NCBI GenBank assembly: GCA_019449595.1
Contig: JAGRPL010000004.1
Span: 124,001 to 188,000, forward strand
Length of the DNA stretch: 64,000 nt
Direction of reading: 5' to 3'
DNA from: Rhodoferax sp.
GTDB lineage: Bacteria; Pseudomonadota; Gammaproteobacteria; Burkholderiales; Burkholderiaceae_C
The notes under the pieces were generated by a model that saw only the letters and a list, made by a program, of their open reading frames with translations, was not told the DNA's origin and made no database searches. The position numbers and the translations under genes were made by a program. Positions 1 through 8,076 of the stretch are shown in pieces. How positions within the stretch are numbered: position 1 is the first letter of the stretch; the number at the start of each line of letters is the position of its first letter.

Positions 1-879
1 GTGGAATGGAAAAAGGTGGAGAAGACCGTCCGCCAGGAGCATGAGCAAAAGGGCTTTGACGGGCGTTTCGGCCCTGGCTTGCCGCGTGTGTCCGACGGCT
101 CCATGCTTTTCCTGATGCATCTGCTCTCCAAGATGCGTCCGTCTACCGATGGTGGCAGCCGCTTTGGCATTGTTCTGAACGGCTCCCCACTGTATACCGG
201 TGGTGCAGGCAGCGGCGAGAGTGAAATCCGCCGCTATGTATTGGAAAACGACTTGGTCGAGGCTATCATTGGCCTGCCGACCGACATGTTTTACAACACG
301 GGAATCGCCACCTACGTCTGGATTCTTTCCAACAAGAAGCCTGCGGCCCGTAAAGGCAAGGTTCAGCTCATTGATGCTAGTGCCTACTGGCAGAGGATGC
401 GGAAGAGCCTGGGTAGCAAGCGCAAGGAAATGAGCGACGAGCACATTTCCATAGTTACCAGAATGTTTGGCGACTTCGTAGATGCAGAGGAAGACGGCAA
501 GCCCATCTCCCGCATCTTCAACAATGCCGACTTCGGCTATACCACCATCACGGTGGAGCGTCCCTTGCGCGATGAAGCAGGCAACACGGTGCTCGGCGCC
601 AAGGGCAAGCAGAAAGGCAAACCCCAGCCAGACTCAGCGTTACGCGACACTGAAAACGTGCCGCTGGGTGAAAACATCCAGGACTACTTCGCGCGGGAGG
701 TGTTGCCGCACGCGCCTGACGCCTGGATTGACGAAGAAAAGAGCAAGGTCGGCTACGAGATTCCCTTTAACCGACACTTCTACGTCTTCGAGCCGCCGCG
801 CAGCCTGCACGTTATCGATGAGGAGTTGAAGACTGTCACGGCCAGCATCATGAAGATGCTGGAGGAGCTAGCGGAATGA
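1..879 (+). CDS. hsdM: Type I restriction-modification methyltransferase subunit HsdM, 3' part (5' end outside window)
   Basis: This is the C-terminal 292 residues of the modification subunit of a type I R-M enzyme, which methylates adenine using S-adenosylmethionine in complex with HsdS. The frame is open at the first base. The opening residues VEWKKVEK match what normally follows the catalytic NPPF motif in HsdM, so the catalytic core lies just upstream and the GTG at position 1 is an internal valine codon, not a start. Visible family marks are GRFGPGLP, the stretch ending in GFG-like [12 protein letters not shown], and [16 protein letters not shown], all typical of the N6 adenine methylase fold. 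Its stop overlaps the hsdS start by 4 bases (ATGA), as in translationally coupled hsdMSR operons. Identification is firm; the missing N-terminus prevents checking the catalytic residues. Confidence 0.93.
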   Translation: MEWKKVEKTVRQEHEQKGFDGRFGPGLPRVSDGSMLFLMHLLSKMRPSTDGGSRFGIVLNGSPLYTGGAGSGESEIRRYVLENDLVEAIIGLPTDMFYNTGIATYVWILSNKKPAARKGKVQLIDASAYWQRMRKSLGSKRKEMSDEHISIVTRMFGDFVDAEEDGKPISRIFNNADFGYTTITVERPLRDEAGNTVLGAKGKQKGKPQPDSALRDTENVPLGENIQDYFAREVLPHAPDAWIDEEKSKVGYEIPFNRHFYVFEPPRSLHVIDEELKTVTASIMKMLEELAE

Positions 880-2171
880 GTTTTCCGGAGTATGGGAACT
901 ACAGGGAAAGCGGCATTCCATGGGTCGGTGCCTTGCCTGCACATTGGGGCGTTTTGCCGCTGGTGGGAGTGGCAAGAGAACGCACTGAGTCGAACGTGGG
1001 CATGCAAGAAAACAACCTCCTGTCGCTAAGCTATGGCCGAATCGTCCGAAAGGACATTGACTCAAACAATGGCCTGCTTCCTGAGTCCTTTGAGACCTAT
1101 CAAATAGTTCAGAGGGGAGATATCGTCCTGCGTCTGACGGACCTTCAGAACGACAAGCGCAGCCTCCGCAGCGCGCAGGTGCAGGAACGAGGCATCATCA
1201 CCTCCGCCTACCTAGCCCTTGAGCCAAAGGGCGCATCGTCGGCGTTTTTGGCTTACCTGTTGAGGGCCTACGACCTCGGCAAAGTCTTCTACTCGATGGG
1301 CGGCGGGCTGCGGCAGTCGATGAAGTTCGCTGACCTAAAGCGTATGCCTATTGCCGTACCGTCAGAGCCAGAGCAGACCGCCATCACAGCATTCCTAGAC
1401 CGCGAGACCGAAAAAATCGACGCCCTGGTTGCCGAGCAGGAAAAGCTTGTCACCCTACTCGCCGAAAAGCGTCAGGCCACCATTTGCCATGCAGTCACTA
1501 AGGGTCTGAAACCGAACGCACCGATGAAAGACTCTGGTGTGGAGTGGCTTGGGCAAGTGCCGGGACATTGGTCAATCAAACCTTTCTTTTGTGTCGCCCC
1601 AGAATGCTATGAACCCAACGATGGCATGCGTGAGGACAACCTTCTTTCCTTGAGCTATGGACGTATTGTTCGAAAGAATATCGAGTCCAATGAAGGTCTT
1701 CTGCCCGAGTCATTCGAGACTTATCAAATTATTCGACCAAACGAAATTGTCTTCAGGCTCACCGACCTCCAGAACGACAAACGCAGCCTTCGCACGGCTC
1801 TTGTAGAGGAGCAGGGCATCATCACATCGGCCTACACTGCTGTGAAGCCCACTGGCATTCATGCTCGGTACTTAAACTACCTACTTCGTGCTTACGACGT
1901 CACGAAGGTTTTCTATTCGATGGGCGGTGGACTACGACAGTCCATGAAATTCGCCGACATTAAGCGCCTACCGACACTTATTCCGCCAAGCACCGAACAA
2001 ACCAATATCGTCACCTTTCTGGATTTAGAGACTGCCAAACTCGACGCCCTCAGAGCCGAATCCGAACGCGCCATCACGTTACTTAAGGAGCGCCGCAGCG
2101 CCCTCATCGCCGCCGCCGTGACGGGTCAAATCGACGTGTGCGGCCTTGTCCCCCAACCGAAGGCCGCATGA
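876..2171 (+). CDS. hsdS: Type I restriction enzyme specificity subunit HsdS with two near-identical target-recognition domains
   Basis: HsdS directs the HsdM/HsdR complex to a bipartite DNA target, one target-recognition domain (TRD) reading each half. The 431-residue protein has the usual layout: TRD1, a helical spacer rich in E/K/L (about 171-210), TRD2, and a second helical spacer (about 380-415). Unusually, residues 42-170 and 250-378 align without gaps, and I count about 93 identities in 129 positions, including [10 protein letters not shown] and [13 protein letters not shown] in both halves. At DNA level the halves are clearly diverged, so this is not a very recent tandem copy. The gene overlaps hsdM (ATGA) and its stop overlaps the hsdR start. 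Two equal TRDs predict a palindromic bipartite recognition sequence. Confidence 0.95.
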   Translation: MSFPEYGNYRESGIPWVGALPAHWGVLPLVGVARERTESNVGMQENNLLSLSYGRIVRKDIDSNNGLLPESFETYQIVQRGDIVLRLTDLQNDKRSLRSAQVQERGIITSAYLALEPKGASSAFLAYLLRAYDLGKVFYSMGGGLRQSMKFADLKRMPIAVPSEPEQTAITAFLDRETEKIDALVAEQEKLVTLLAEKRQATICHAVTKGLKPNAPMKDSGVEWLGQVPGHWSIKPFFCVAPECYEPNDGMREDNLLSLSYGRIVRKNIESNEGLLPESFETYQIIRPNEIVFRLTDLQNDKRSLRTALVEEQGIITSAYTAVKPTGIHARYLNYLLRAYDVTKVFYSMGGGLRQSMKFADIKRLPTLIPPSTEQTNIVTFLDLETAKLDALRAESERAITLLKERRSALIAAAVTGQIDVCGLVPQPKAA

Positions 2172-5100
2172 TGTCCGCTCTGCACAAGGAAATCCACTTC
2201 GAGTCGGCCATTTGCACCCACCTTGGCCAGCATGGCTGGCTCTATGCCGAAAGTGATGCCGAACACTACGACCGTGCCAATGGCCTGTTCATGCCCGACC
2301 TGCTGGCTTGGGTGGAATCCACCCAGCCCGATACATGGCAGCGCCTGACCAAAACCCATGGCCCGGCCTTGGCTGAACGCCTGGCAGAGCGTGTGCGTAA
2401 AAGCCTCAACGAACGCGGCACCCTAGATGTTTTGCGCCGTGGTGTCGAAATGCTCGGGCTCAAAGAGCCCTTGAGTCTGGCGCAGTTCAAACCCGCGTTG
2501 GCCATCAACCCGGTCACGTTGCAGCATTACGCCGCCAACCGGCTGCGGGTGGTGCGCCAGGTGCGGCATTCACCGAACAACCCCAAAGACGCACTGGACC
2601 TGGTGTTGTTTCTGAATGGCATCGCAGTCGCCACGGCAGAACTCAAATCAGACTTCACACAAAGCGTGCAGGACGCGGTAGACCAATACCGCTTTGACCG
2701 CTTGCCGCAACCCAAAGGCGGCGTGCTGGAGCCTCTTCTTGGCTTCCCTGGTGGTGCCTTGGTGCATTTCGCGGTCAGCCAGAGCGAGGTCATGATGACC
2801 ACCAAGCTGGCAGGTCCGGCTACCTACTTCCTGCCATTCAACAAGGGCAACCAAGGGGCCGCAGGCAACGCGCCCAACCCCGAAGGCTTCGCCACGTCGT
2901 ACCTCTGGGAAGAGGTCTGGGCACCCGACAGTTGGCTCGACATCCTGCACCGCTATCTCATTGGCAAGCGGGATGACAAGAAGCAGCTCAAAAGCGTTGT
3001 GTTCCCTAGGTATCACCAGCTCGACGCTACCCGCAAGCTGGTGGCTGACGTTCTGGCACAGGGCGCTGGTCAGCGTTACCTCATCCAGCACTCGGCAGGC
3101 TCGGGCAAAACCAACTCCATTGCCTGGACTGCCCACTTCCTGGCCGACCTGCACAACGCCGAGCATCAGAAGCTGTTTGACAGCGTCCTGGTCGTCAGCG
3201 ACCGCAATGTGCTGGACGCCCAGCTCAAGGAAGCCATTTTTGACTTCGAGCGCACCCATGGTGTGGTGGAAAGCATCACCAACGACCACGGCAGCAAAAG
3301 CGCCCAGCTCAGCCAGGCGCTCAAGGATGGGAAGAAAATCATCATCTGCACCATCCAGACATTTCCCTTCGCCTTACAGGCCGTGCAAGAGCTGGCGGCC
3401 ACCGAAGGTAAGCGCTTTGCTGTGATTGCCGACGAGGCCCACAGCTCGCAAAGCGGTGAGGCAGCGGCCAAGCTCAAGCAATTGCTGTCGGTCGAAGAAT
3501 GGGCTGCGCTGCAAGACGGTGGCGAAGTGGACACGGAACTTCTGCTGGCCGCCCAAATGGCCGCACGCAGTGCCGACAGTGAGGGGGCCAAAAGCCTGAC
3601 GTACATCGCGTTCACCGCTACCCCCAAGCAGAAGACCCTGGAATTGTTTGGCCGTCCCGGCCCTGATGGTCTGCCCCTGCCGTTTCACGTCTATTCGATG
3701 CGCCAGGCCATCGAAGAGGGCTTTATTCTGGACGTGCTCAAGAACTACACCAGCTACAAGTTGGCGTTCAAGCTCGCCCACGACGGCAAGGAGTATGACG
3801 AGACGCAGGTCGAGCGCAGCACGGCCATGAAGGGAATCATGGGCTGGGTGCGTCTGCACCCGTACAACATTGCCCAGAAGGTGCAAGTGGTCGTGGAGCA
3901 CTTCCGCGAGAACGTGCAACCCCTGCTTTCGGGCAAGGCCAAAGCCATGGTCGTGGTCGGTAGCCGCAAAGAGGCCGTGCGCTGGCAAAAGGCCATTCGT
4001 GGCTACATCGAGCGCCAGGGCTACAAGCTGGGCGTGATGGTCGCGTTCTCCGGTGAAGTCGATGACCCGGAGAGCTACCCAGCGCCGGTTAGCGAAACCA
4101 GCAAAGACCTGAACCCCGGCCTCAAAGGCCGAGACATCCGTGATGCCTTTGCGGAACCGGAATACCACCTGTTGCTGGTGGCGAACAAATTCCAAACTGG
4201 CTTTGACCAGCCCTTGCTGTGCGGCATGTATATCGACAAACTGCTGGGTGGCATCCAAGCCGTTCAGACCCTGTCGCGCCTGAACCGTGCCCACCCCGGC
4301 AAGGACACTACATACATCCTCGACTTCGTCAACGAACCCGCCGACATCCTGAAGGCGTTCAAGACCTATTACGAAACCGCTGAGCTGGAAGCGAGTACCG
4401 ACCCGCACCTGGTCTATGACCTGCGGGCAAAGCTCGATGCCAGCGGCCATTACGATGATTTCGAAGTAGAGCGCGTAGCCAAGGTGGACGTAGACCCCAA
4501 TGGCACGCAAAAGCAGTTGGATGCGGCCATCGCTCCGGTAGCCGACCGCCTGCTCAAACGCTACAAAGCCGCCAAGCAGGAAAAGACCCAAGCCGACGCA
4601 CTAGGGGACTCCAAGGCCATCCAGGCTGCCAAAGACATCCTGGATGCGCTGGTGCTGTTTAAGAACGACATGGGCAGTTTTGTGCGCCTGTATTCGTTTC
4701 TATCGCAAATTTTCGACTACGGCAACACCGACATCGAAAAGCGTTTTCTGTTCTTCAAGCGGCTCATCCCGTTGCTGGAGTTCGGTCGTGAACGCGATAC
4801 CGTGGACTTGTCCAAGGTGGTGTTGACCCACCACACCCTCAAGAACCATGGCAAGCAGCCGCTGAGCCTGAATGCCGATGGCACCTACAAACTGCCACCC
4901 ATGGATGCGGTGGGCACCGGCTCGGTACAAGAAAAGCAGCATGCCTACCTCAAGGAAATCATCCAGAAGGTGAATGGCTTGTTCGAAGGCGAACTCAGCG
5001 ATGATGACCAACTGGTCTACGTCAACGGCGTTCTGAAAGGCAAGCTGCTGGAAAACGAAACCCTGGTCAGTCAGGCCGCCAGCAACAGCAAGGAGCAGTT

Positions 5101-5299
5101 CGCCAACTCGCCCGACCTCAAAGAAGCCGTGATGCACGCCATCATGGATGCCCTGGAAGCGCATACCACCATGAGCACGCAGGCCTTGGGGTCCGAACGC
5201 GTGCGCGACGGACTCAAAGATATTCTGCTGGGACCGGCGCAGTTGTACGAGGCCCTGCGGGCACGGTCTGGTGCTGACGGTAGTAGTGCCCAGGTGTAG
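2168..5299 (+). CDS. hsdR: Type I restriction enzyme endonuclease/translocase subunit HsdR
   Basis: HsdR is the motor and nuclease of the type I enzyme: it pumps DNA using ATP and cuts it far from the target. The 1043-residue product shows an N-terminal PD-(D/E)xK nuclease core (DLVLFLNGI followed by ATAELKSDF). The SF2 helicase motifs follow: Walker A HSAGSGKTNS, DEAH box ADEAHSSQSG, motif III AFTATPKQKT, and late motifs NKFQTGFDQPLL and QTLSRLNRAHPG. The C-terminal helical region docks on the methylase. I chose the ATG at 2168 because it overlaps the hsdS stop as ATGA; an in-frame ATG 30 bases earlier would lie well inside hsdS. All key motifs are intact, so the nuclease looks functional. 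Confidence 0.95.
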   Translation: MMSALHKEIHFESAICTHLGQHGWLYAESDAEHYDRANGLFMPDLLAWVESTQPDTWQRLTKTHGPALAERLAERVRKSLNERGTLDVLRRGVEMLGLKEPLSLAQFKPALAINPVTLQHYAANRLRVVRQVRHSPNNPKDALDLVLFLNGIAVATAELKSDFTQSVQDAVDQYRFDRLPQPKGGVLEPLLGFPGGALVHFAVSQSEVMMTTKLAGPATYFLPFNKGNQGAAGNAPNPEGFATSYLWEEVWAPDSWLDILHRYLIGKRDDKKQLKSVVFPRYHQLDATRKLVADVLAQGAGQRYLIQHSAGSGKTNSIAWTAHFLADLHNAEHQKLFDSVLVVSDRNVLDAQLKEAIFDFERTHGVVESITNDHGSKSAQLSQALKDGKKIIICTIQTFPFALQAVQELAATEGKRFAVIADEAHSSQSGEAAAKLKQLLSVEEWAALQDGGEVDTELLLAAQMAARSADSEGAKSLTYIAFTATPKQKTLELFGRPGPDGLPLPFHVYSMRQAIEEGFILDVLKNYTSYKLAFKLAHDGKEYDETQVERSTAMKGIMGWVRLHPYNIAQKVQVVVEHFRENVQPLLSGKAKAMVVVGSRKEAVRWQKAIRGYIERQGYKLGVMVAFSGEVDDPESYPAPVSETSKDLNPGLKGRDIRDAFAEPEYHLLLVANKFQTGFDQPLLCGMYIDKLLGGIQAVQTLSRLNRAHPGKDTTYILDFVNEPADILKAFKTYYETAELEASTDPHLVYDLRAKLDASGHYDDFEVERVAKVDVDPNGTQKQLDAAIAPVADRLLKRYKAAKQEKTQADALGDSKAIQAAKDILDALVLFKNDMGSFVRLYSFLSQIFDYGNTDIEKRFLFFKRLIPLLEFGRERDTVDLSKVVLTHHTLKNHGKQPLSLNADGTYKLPPMDAVGTGSVQEKQHAYLKEIIQKVNGLFEGELSDDDQLVYVNGVLKGKLLENETLVSQAASNSKEQFANSPDLKEAVMHAIMDALEAHTTMSTQALGSERVRDGLKDILLGPAQLYEALRARSGADGSSAQV

Positions 5300-5311
5300 G
5301 CTCCACCGGAG

Positions 5312-5530
5312 CTAATCCCATGGGTTCGAGCCCATGCTGCTGAAGCTGTCCATAGTACTTTGATGGGTGTCGATGCCGAAGGGACTGCCGCCGACATCGA
5401 CCCCGCCCGTGTTGCCGTCCAGCATGGGAAGACCCGTGGCCGGGTTCACAACCGGCATATCGGTCGAACTTGAGCTGCTTATCGTGCTGCCATGGAACCC
5501 AAATAAATCAAAGATACTTCGCCAAAACAT
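5312..5530 (-). CDS. Small hypothetical protein (72 aa), island cargo
   Basis: I do not recognise a named family. The predicted product is 72 residues, with an aromatic N-terminus (MFWRSIFDLFGF), a serine run, and a Gly/Asn/Asp-rich middle with NPATGLPML and GGVDVGGSPFG. The ATG at 5530 is preferred because AGGGTGGA stands a few bases before it; two in-frame ATGs upstream lack such a site. The gene converges on hsdR, with 12 bases between the stops, and is the most downstream of a minus-strand cassette that includes the DUF6573 gene. The NPATGLPM motif is one I associate with small proteins in betaproteobacterial mobile elements. Function is unknown and there is no signal peptide or membrane span. 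Confidence 0.6.
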   Translation of the reverse strand: MFWRSIFDLFGFHGSTISSSSSTDMPVVNPATGLPMLDGNTGGVDVGGSPFGIDTHQSTMDSFSSMGSNPWD

Positions 5531-5578
5531 ACGTCCACCCTTCATCAACACCACCCCGCCTGAGCGGGGCCGCAAACT

Positions 5579-5956
5579 TCAGTCTTCACCCGGCAGCATG
5601 ATGGTGATGACCGGCTCCCAAGCGTCACCAGGCCCCACCATCGCCTGCAACGCGGCAAGCGTTGGACGTCCGCCATGGGCAGGAACGCGGAGTACCGACA
5701 CGCTGACACGGTCGCCTCCGGCCCCCTTGATGGCGAGCTTGGTCATCCACAGGACATCCCACAACCTGCCGGTCTCGCTCTGTCCGGCACCCCGTCTGTT
5801 CTCTGGCCAGGCCACGCAGTCGGCCCATGCCGCCGCTGTCAGCGCCACGGCATACCGAAAACCGGCCTCCTTCGCCATGGCTGACACATCCACCAGCACC
5901 CCATCGTCAATGGCTTGGGCTCGGCTGTAGCTGTAAATCACTTCTGCATTTCTCAT
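5579..5956 (-). CDS. DUF6573-like small protein (125 aa)
   Basis: The product begins MRNAEVIYSYSRAQAIDDG and continues VLVDVSAMAKEAGFRYAVALTAAAWADCVAW; this opening is typical of the DUF6573 family found on plasmids and integrative elements. No enzymatic function is known to me. The start at 5956 is supported by a strong ribosome binding site, AAGGAG, five bases upstream, and by a 4-base ATGA overlap with the stop of the 62-residue gene before it. The frame can be extended 67 residues further upstream, but that extension overlaps two other frames and has unlike composition. The protein lies in the element cassette and probably belongs to its conserved backbone rather than to the R-M system. 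Confidence 0.7.
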   Translation of the reverse strand: MRNAEVIYSYSRAQAIDDGVLVDVSAMAKEAGFRYAVALTAAAWADCVAWPENRRGAGQSETGRLWDVLWMTKLAIKGAGGDRVSVSVLRVPAHGGRPTLAALQAMVGPGDAWEPVITIMLPGED

Positions 5957-6141
5957 TTTTTCTCCTTGACGATTTGGACAGGCACCATGGCCGTGCCTCG
6001 ATGGGACATGCGTAGCACGTACCGCTGCCCCTGAAACGTGCCTTTGAAATCCCGATGGGTTTTGGCCCATTCTTCGGGCGTCATGCGCACCATTTCCGGT
6101 GCCGCTTGTGGGGTGGTCAGCTCTTGCATGTGGTCTTTCAC
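5953..6141 (-). CDS. Small hypothetical protein (62 aa), coupled to DUF6573 gene
   Basis: This short product (key segment MTPEEWAKTHRDFKGT, then QRYVLRMSHRGTAMVPVQIV) has a compact alternating pattern suggesting a small beta-rich fold. I recognise it only as the kind of short conserved protein seen beside DUF6573 genes on mobile elements. Its stop overlaps the DUF6573 start as ATGA, and the DUF6573 ribosome binding site lies in its last codons, so the two are probably translated together. The start is either GTG 6141, which itself overlaps an upstream TGA as GTGA, or ATG 6129. No catalytic motif is visible. Confidence 0.6.
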   Translation of the reverse strand: MKDHMQELTTPQAAPEMVRMTPEEWAKTHRDFKGTFQGQRYVLRMSHRGTAMVPVQIVKEKK

Positions 6142-6251
6142 GTTTGCCGGATTTCAAGATTCAGAGCCTTGTTTTTTGGCTCCTTGGCTTTTGGCGATGT
6201 CCGGGGCATCGCCTTTGCCGCCGTCTTTTCGGAGTCCGTCGCCTGCGACAC
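6138..6251 (-). CDS. Possible very small ORF (37 aa) upstream of the cassette
   Basis: An open frame on the minus strand ends with a TGA that overlaps the GTG start of the 62-residue gene (GTGA). The last 37 codons after an in-frame GTG are rich in Lys, Ala and Ser (SEKTAAKAMPRTSPKAK). The coupled overlap is the only real support. The frame extends upstream to 6440, but that part looks like chance translation and I see no ribosome binding site. It could be a leader peptide, the end of a decayed gene, or nothing. Confidence 0.25.
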   Translation of the reverse strand: MSQATDSEKTAAKAMPRTSPKAKEPKNKALNLEIRQT

Positions 6252-6485
6252 AGGGAGCCGAAACGGCGTAACGTGAAAGCGCTGGAATCGAAGCCGCAGC
6301 CCGCACAGGGACCGGATGCTGAGCCACCCGAAGGGCGGGGCGCTTGGTCGTTGGATGGCTTCGGCTACGGTCGCAAATGAGGTGACAACGCCGACAAGTC
6401 GGCGGCAATGGCATCCGTGCGTCGGATGCCTGGCGGACACAGACCGCCGGAAGTTCGGGAGCCGTGCAAGACACGGGGCCAGGCG

Positions 6486-6940
6486 TTCAGCCGCAGCCGT
6501 CAGACCGCTCTACCGCCCAAGCGGTTGAGAACGGCTGACCTAGAGGGTGCCGCAAGAAAATAGCCGACAGGGCGCTAGCCCGGCGTCGTGCGATAGGAAG
6601 GCCCAAGCCCTTCCGGTTTCGCAGTGGGGGACTGAAAGTCCCGGCGCACCGAGTCCGACAGGCTCGGGCAACCTGGCCGAGTGAGCACAGCGAACCACAG
6701 CAAGTGCAGCGTCCAGCGCAACGGGTCGGGCGGGTTGCCCGAGCCTGGAATGACGCGCAAAGCGTCATGGAAGGCTGGGGCGCCCTGTCCCATATTGCCC
6801 ATGCTTTTCGTCCAGAAAAGCAAGCGGTGCCGGGCGTCCAGCCCGACTGAGCACCTGGCGGTGGGCTGCGTTAGCCGTACTAACGGCTGACGCTCCCCCC
6901 TGACGCCCCCGGGCGCAGCCGGGAGGGTCAGTTTGATTTT
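6486..6940 (+). ncRNA. Candidate structured non-coding RNA or origin-type region, about 450 bp of nested inverted repeats
   Basis: No credible gene lies between 6252 and 6991. From about 6486 the sequence is a succession of perfect or near-perfect inverted repeats. They include CAGCCGT/ACGGCTG enclosing ACCGCT/AGCGGT (about 6494-6537); TGCGA/TCGCA enclosing GGAAGG/CCTTCC (about 6589-6622); GGGACT/AGTCCC with a 3-base loop (about 6628-6642); 15-base arms at 6659-6673 and 6733-6747 that could close a multibranched domain; ATGACGC/GCGTCAT at 6750-6768; GGTGC enclosing CGGGC/GCCCG at about 6826-6855; and an imperfect 26 bp palindrome at 6868-6893. A terminator-like hairpin with T-rich tail ends the block at 6940. 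This fits a folded RNA read on the plus strand, or a cis-acting replication or transfer origin for the element. The family is not identified. Confidence 0.5.
6900..6940 (+). terminator. Terminator-like hairpin at the end of the structured block
   Basis: CTGAC (6900-6904) pairs with GTCAG (6927-6931), enclosing a GC stem (CCCCCGG with CCGGG plus GG, one bulged A) and a 6-base loop. The 3' side runs into TTTGATTTT (6932-6940). It would stop a plus-strand transcript about 50 bases before the next gene. Confidence 0.45.
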
Positions 6941-6991
6941 GTAGCTACACGTCAAAACAACAGTCCCGTAATGCGGGAAAACGGAGAAGAC

Positions 6992-7801
6992 GTGAGCGAA
7001 AAAATGGGAGTTAAGGATGGCCGCGAAGCGGGCATGGAAGAGCAGACCGGCATCATGCGTCTGCTGCATCGCTTTGGATGGCTCAGGACGAGAGACCTGG
7101 CGAGCCTCAGCAGTGGCGCGGCGTCGAAGACACCGCCGAAAGGAGGGCCAATGCTGCAGCCGCCAATTGCCAGTCCGGTGGACATTCGACGCATTCAGCG
7201 CCACCTGTCCAAGCTCCGAGAGCGTCGGATGGTGCTGATGACGCAAGCCCCGAACGGAAGCTGGATTTACGCCTTATCGGAAAAAGGTGCCCGTGCCTTG
7301 CAAGGGTTTGGTCTCCCAGCTTCCACCGGTAAAGACATGCTGCGCCGATACCATGCAGCGTTTTTCCTGCATCGCAATGTTGCGAATGAGGTCGCCATCA
7401 GTGCCATGTTGCAAGGTTTCAGAGTATCGACGGAGCGAGAAATCGCGCAAGGTCGTTGGCTTGGCGGTGCCGACGGTGTGATGGGTAAAAAACCAGATGT
7501 TGTGCTGAAGTCCGGAAATGATGTCTGGTTCGTGGAAGTGGAGCGTAGTCACCGCAACCGCAAAGACTATGACCACCTCATGCGTTTTCTATTGCAAATC
7601 TGGCGCGATACGCGCCTGGGTGAAGCAGTAGACATCGATGGCACCCACCGCTTGAGACAGGTCATTTTTATATGCACAACTGGATTTGAAAAAAAACTGT
7701 CCCAAGACCTCTTTTCAAAGGGCTGGAAGTTGGATGAACTGCGTTCCCGGGTCCGTTTTGAGACATCGCTATACAGTTTCAAGGCCATTGCGTTTTATTG
7801 A
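6992..7801 (+). CDS. Replication-relaxation-like winged-helix protein of the element
   Basis: The 269-residue product has an N-terminal winged helix-turn-helix (about residues 15-100), with LHRFGWLRTRDLASL, IQRHLSKLRERRMV and the wing-like WIYALSEKGARAL. This pattern is typical of replication-relaxation (Replic_Relax) proteins of plasmids and integrative elements. The C-terminal half contains PDVVL followed by VWFVEVERS, spaced like the D...ExE/ExK core of a PD-(D/E)xK fold, so nuclease ancestry is possible but unproven. GTG 6992 is chosen because GGAG lies six bases before it; ATG 6971 upstream lacks a site. It is transcribed away from the structured block, suggesting that it acts on that DNA in replication or mobilization. 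Confidence 0.6.
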   Translation: MSEKMGVKDGREAGMEEQTGIMRLLHRFGWLRTRDLASLSSGAASKTPPKGGPMLQPPIASPVDIRRIQRHLSKLRERRMVLMTQAPNGSWIYALSEKGARALQGFGLPASTGKDMLRRYHAAFFLHRNVANEVAISAMLQGFRVSTEREIAQGRWLGGADGVMGKKPDVVLKSGNDVWFVEVERSHRNRKDYDHLMRFLLQIWRDTRLGEAVDIDGTHRLRQVIFICTTGFEKKLSQDLFSKGWKLDELRSRVRFETSLYSFKAIAFY

Positions 7802-8030
7802 CAGTCAAGAGTGTCGCCTAGCCGAACGGTGCTCTCCACGCATGATTCAGTTCAGAAAAATATCTGAACAGCAACGCCTCGGCCGCGTTGTCTCCCTTTG
7901 CCCTACGGAAGTCACCCTGCACCTGCTGTGCCCCCTGAACCAACTGAATTTCAAAAATATCGCATAGAGAAATGCTGTGAAAAAGAATCTTAAAAATCAC
8001 TTGGCACAGTCAGCCCCATGACGATGCAAA
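7802..8030. other. Intergenic stretch between convergent element genes, with one inverted repeat
   Basis: No gene is supported here. The only notable feature is a perfect inverted repeat GTTCAGA (7850-7856) and TCTGAAC (7863-7869) around AAAATA, 49 bases after the preceding stop. It has no T tract, so it is more likely an operator-like site or transcript end stabiliser than a terminator. The base composition is more AT-rich than the chromosomal part of the window. Confidence 0.4.
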
Positions 8031-8054
8031 AAGGGCCACCGTACGGTGGCCCTT
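8031..8054 (-). terminator. Rho-independent terminator of the SF3 helicase gene
   Basis: This is a perfect 24 bp palindrome, AAGGGCCACC followed by GTAC and GGTGGCCCTT. On the minus strand it is followed by a run of T residues (A tract at 8028-8032 on the plus strand). It lies 22 bases beyond the stop of the minus-strand helicase gene. Confidence 0.85.
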
Positions 8055-8076
8055 CATGGATGTGCATGGTTGGTAA

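Noticed and set aside
1..3. GTG at the first base as the start of a methylase gene
   Set aside because: The residues that follow (VEWKK) normally come right after the NPPF catalytic motif of HsdM, so the gene is simply cut by the window edge.
6154..6474. 106-codon minus-strand ORF over the DUF6573 leader region
   Set aside because: Composition rich in Arg, Pro and Ser like random GC DNA, no motif, and it shares the region with a competing frame that has better support.
6486..6940. Group II intron, retron or integron attC site in the structured block
   Set aside because: No reverse transcriptase or integron integrase in the window; no domain V-like ending; the 26 bp palindrome does not fit the attC core consensus.
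6486..6940. RNase P RNA or tmRNA
   Set aside because: Conserved landmarks (GAGGAAAGTCC, ACAGAACCCGGC; tmRNA T arm with CCA) are absent.
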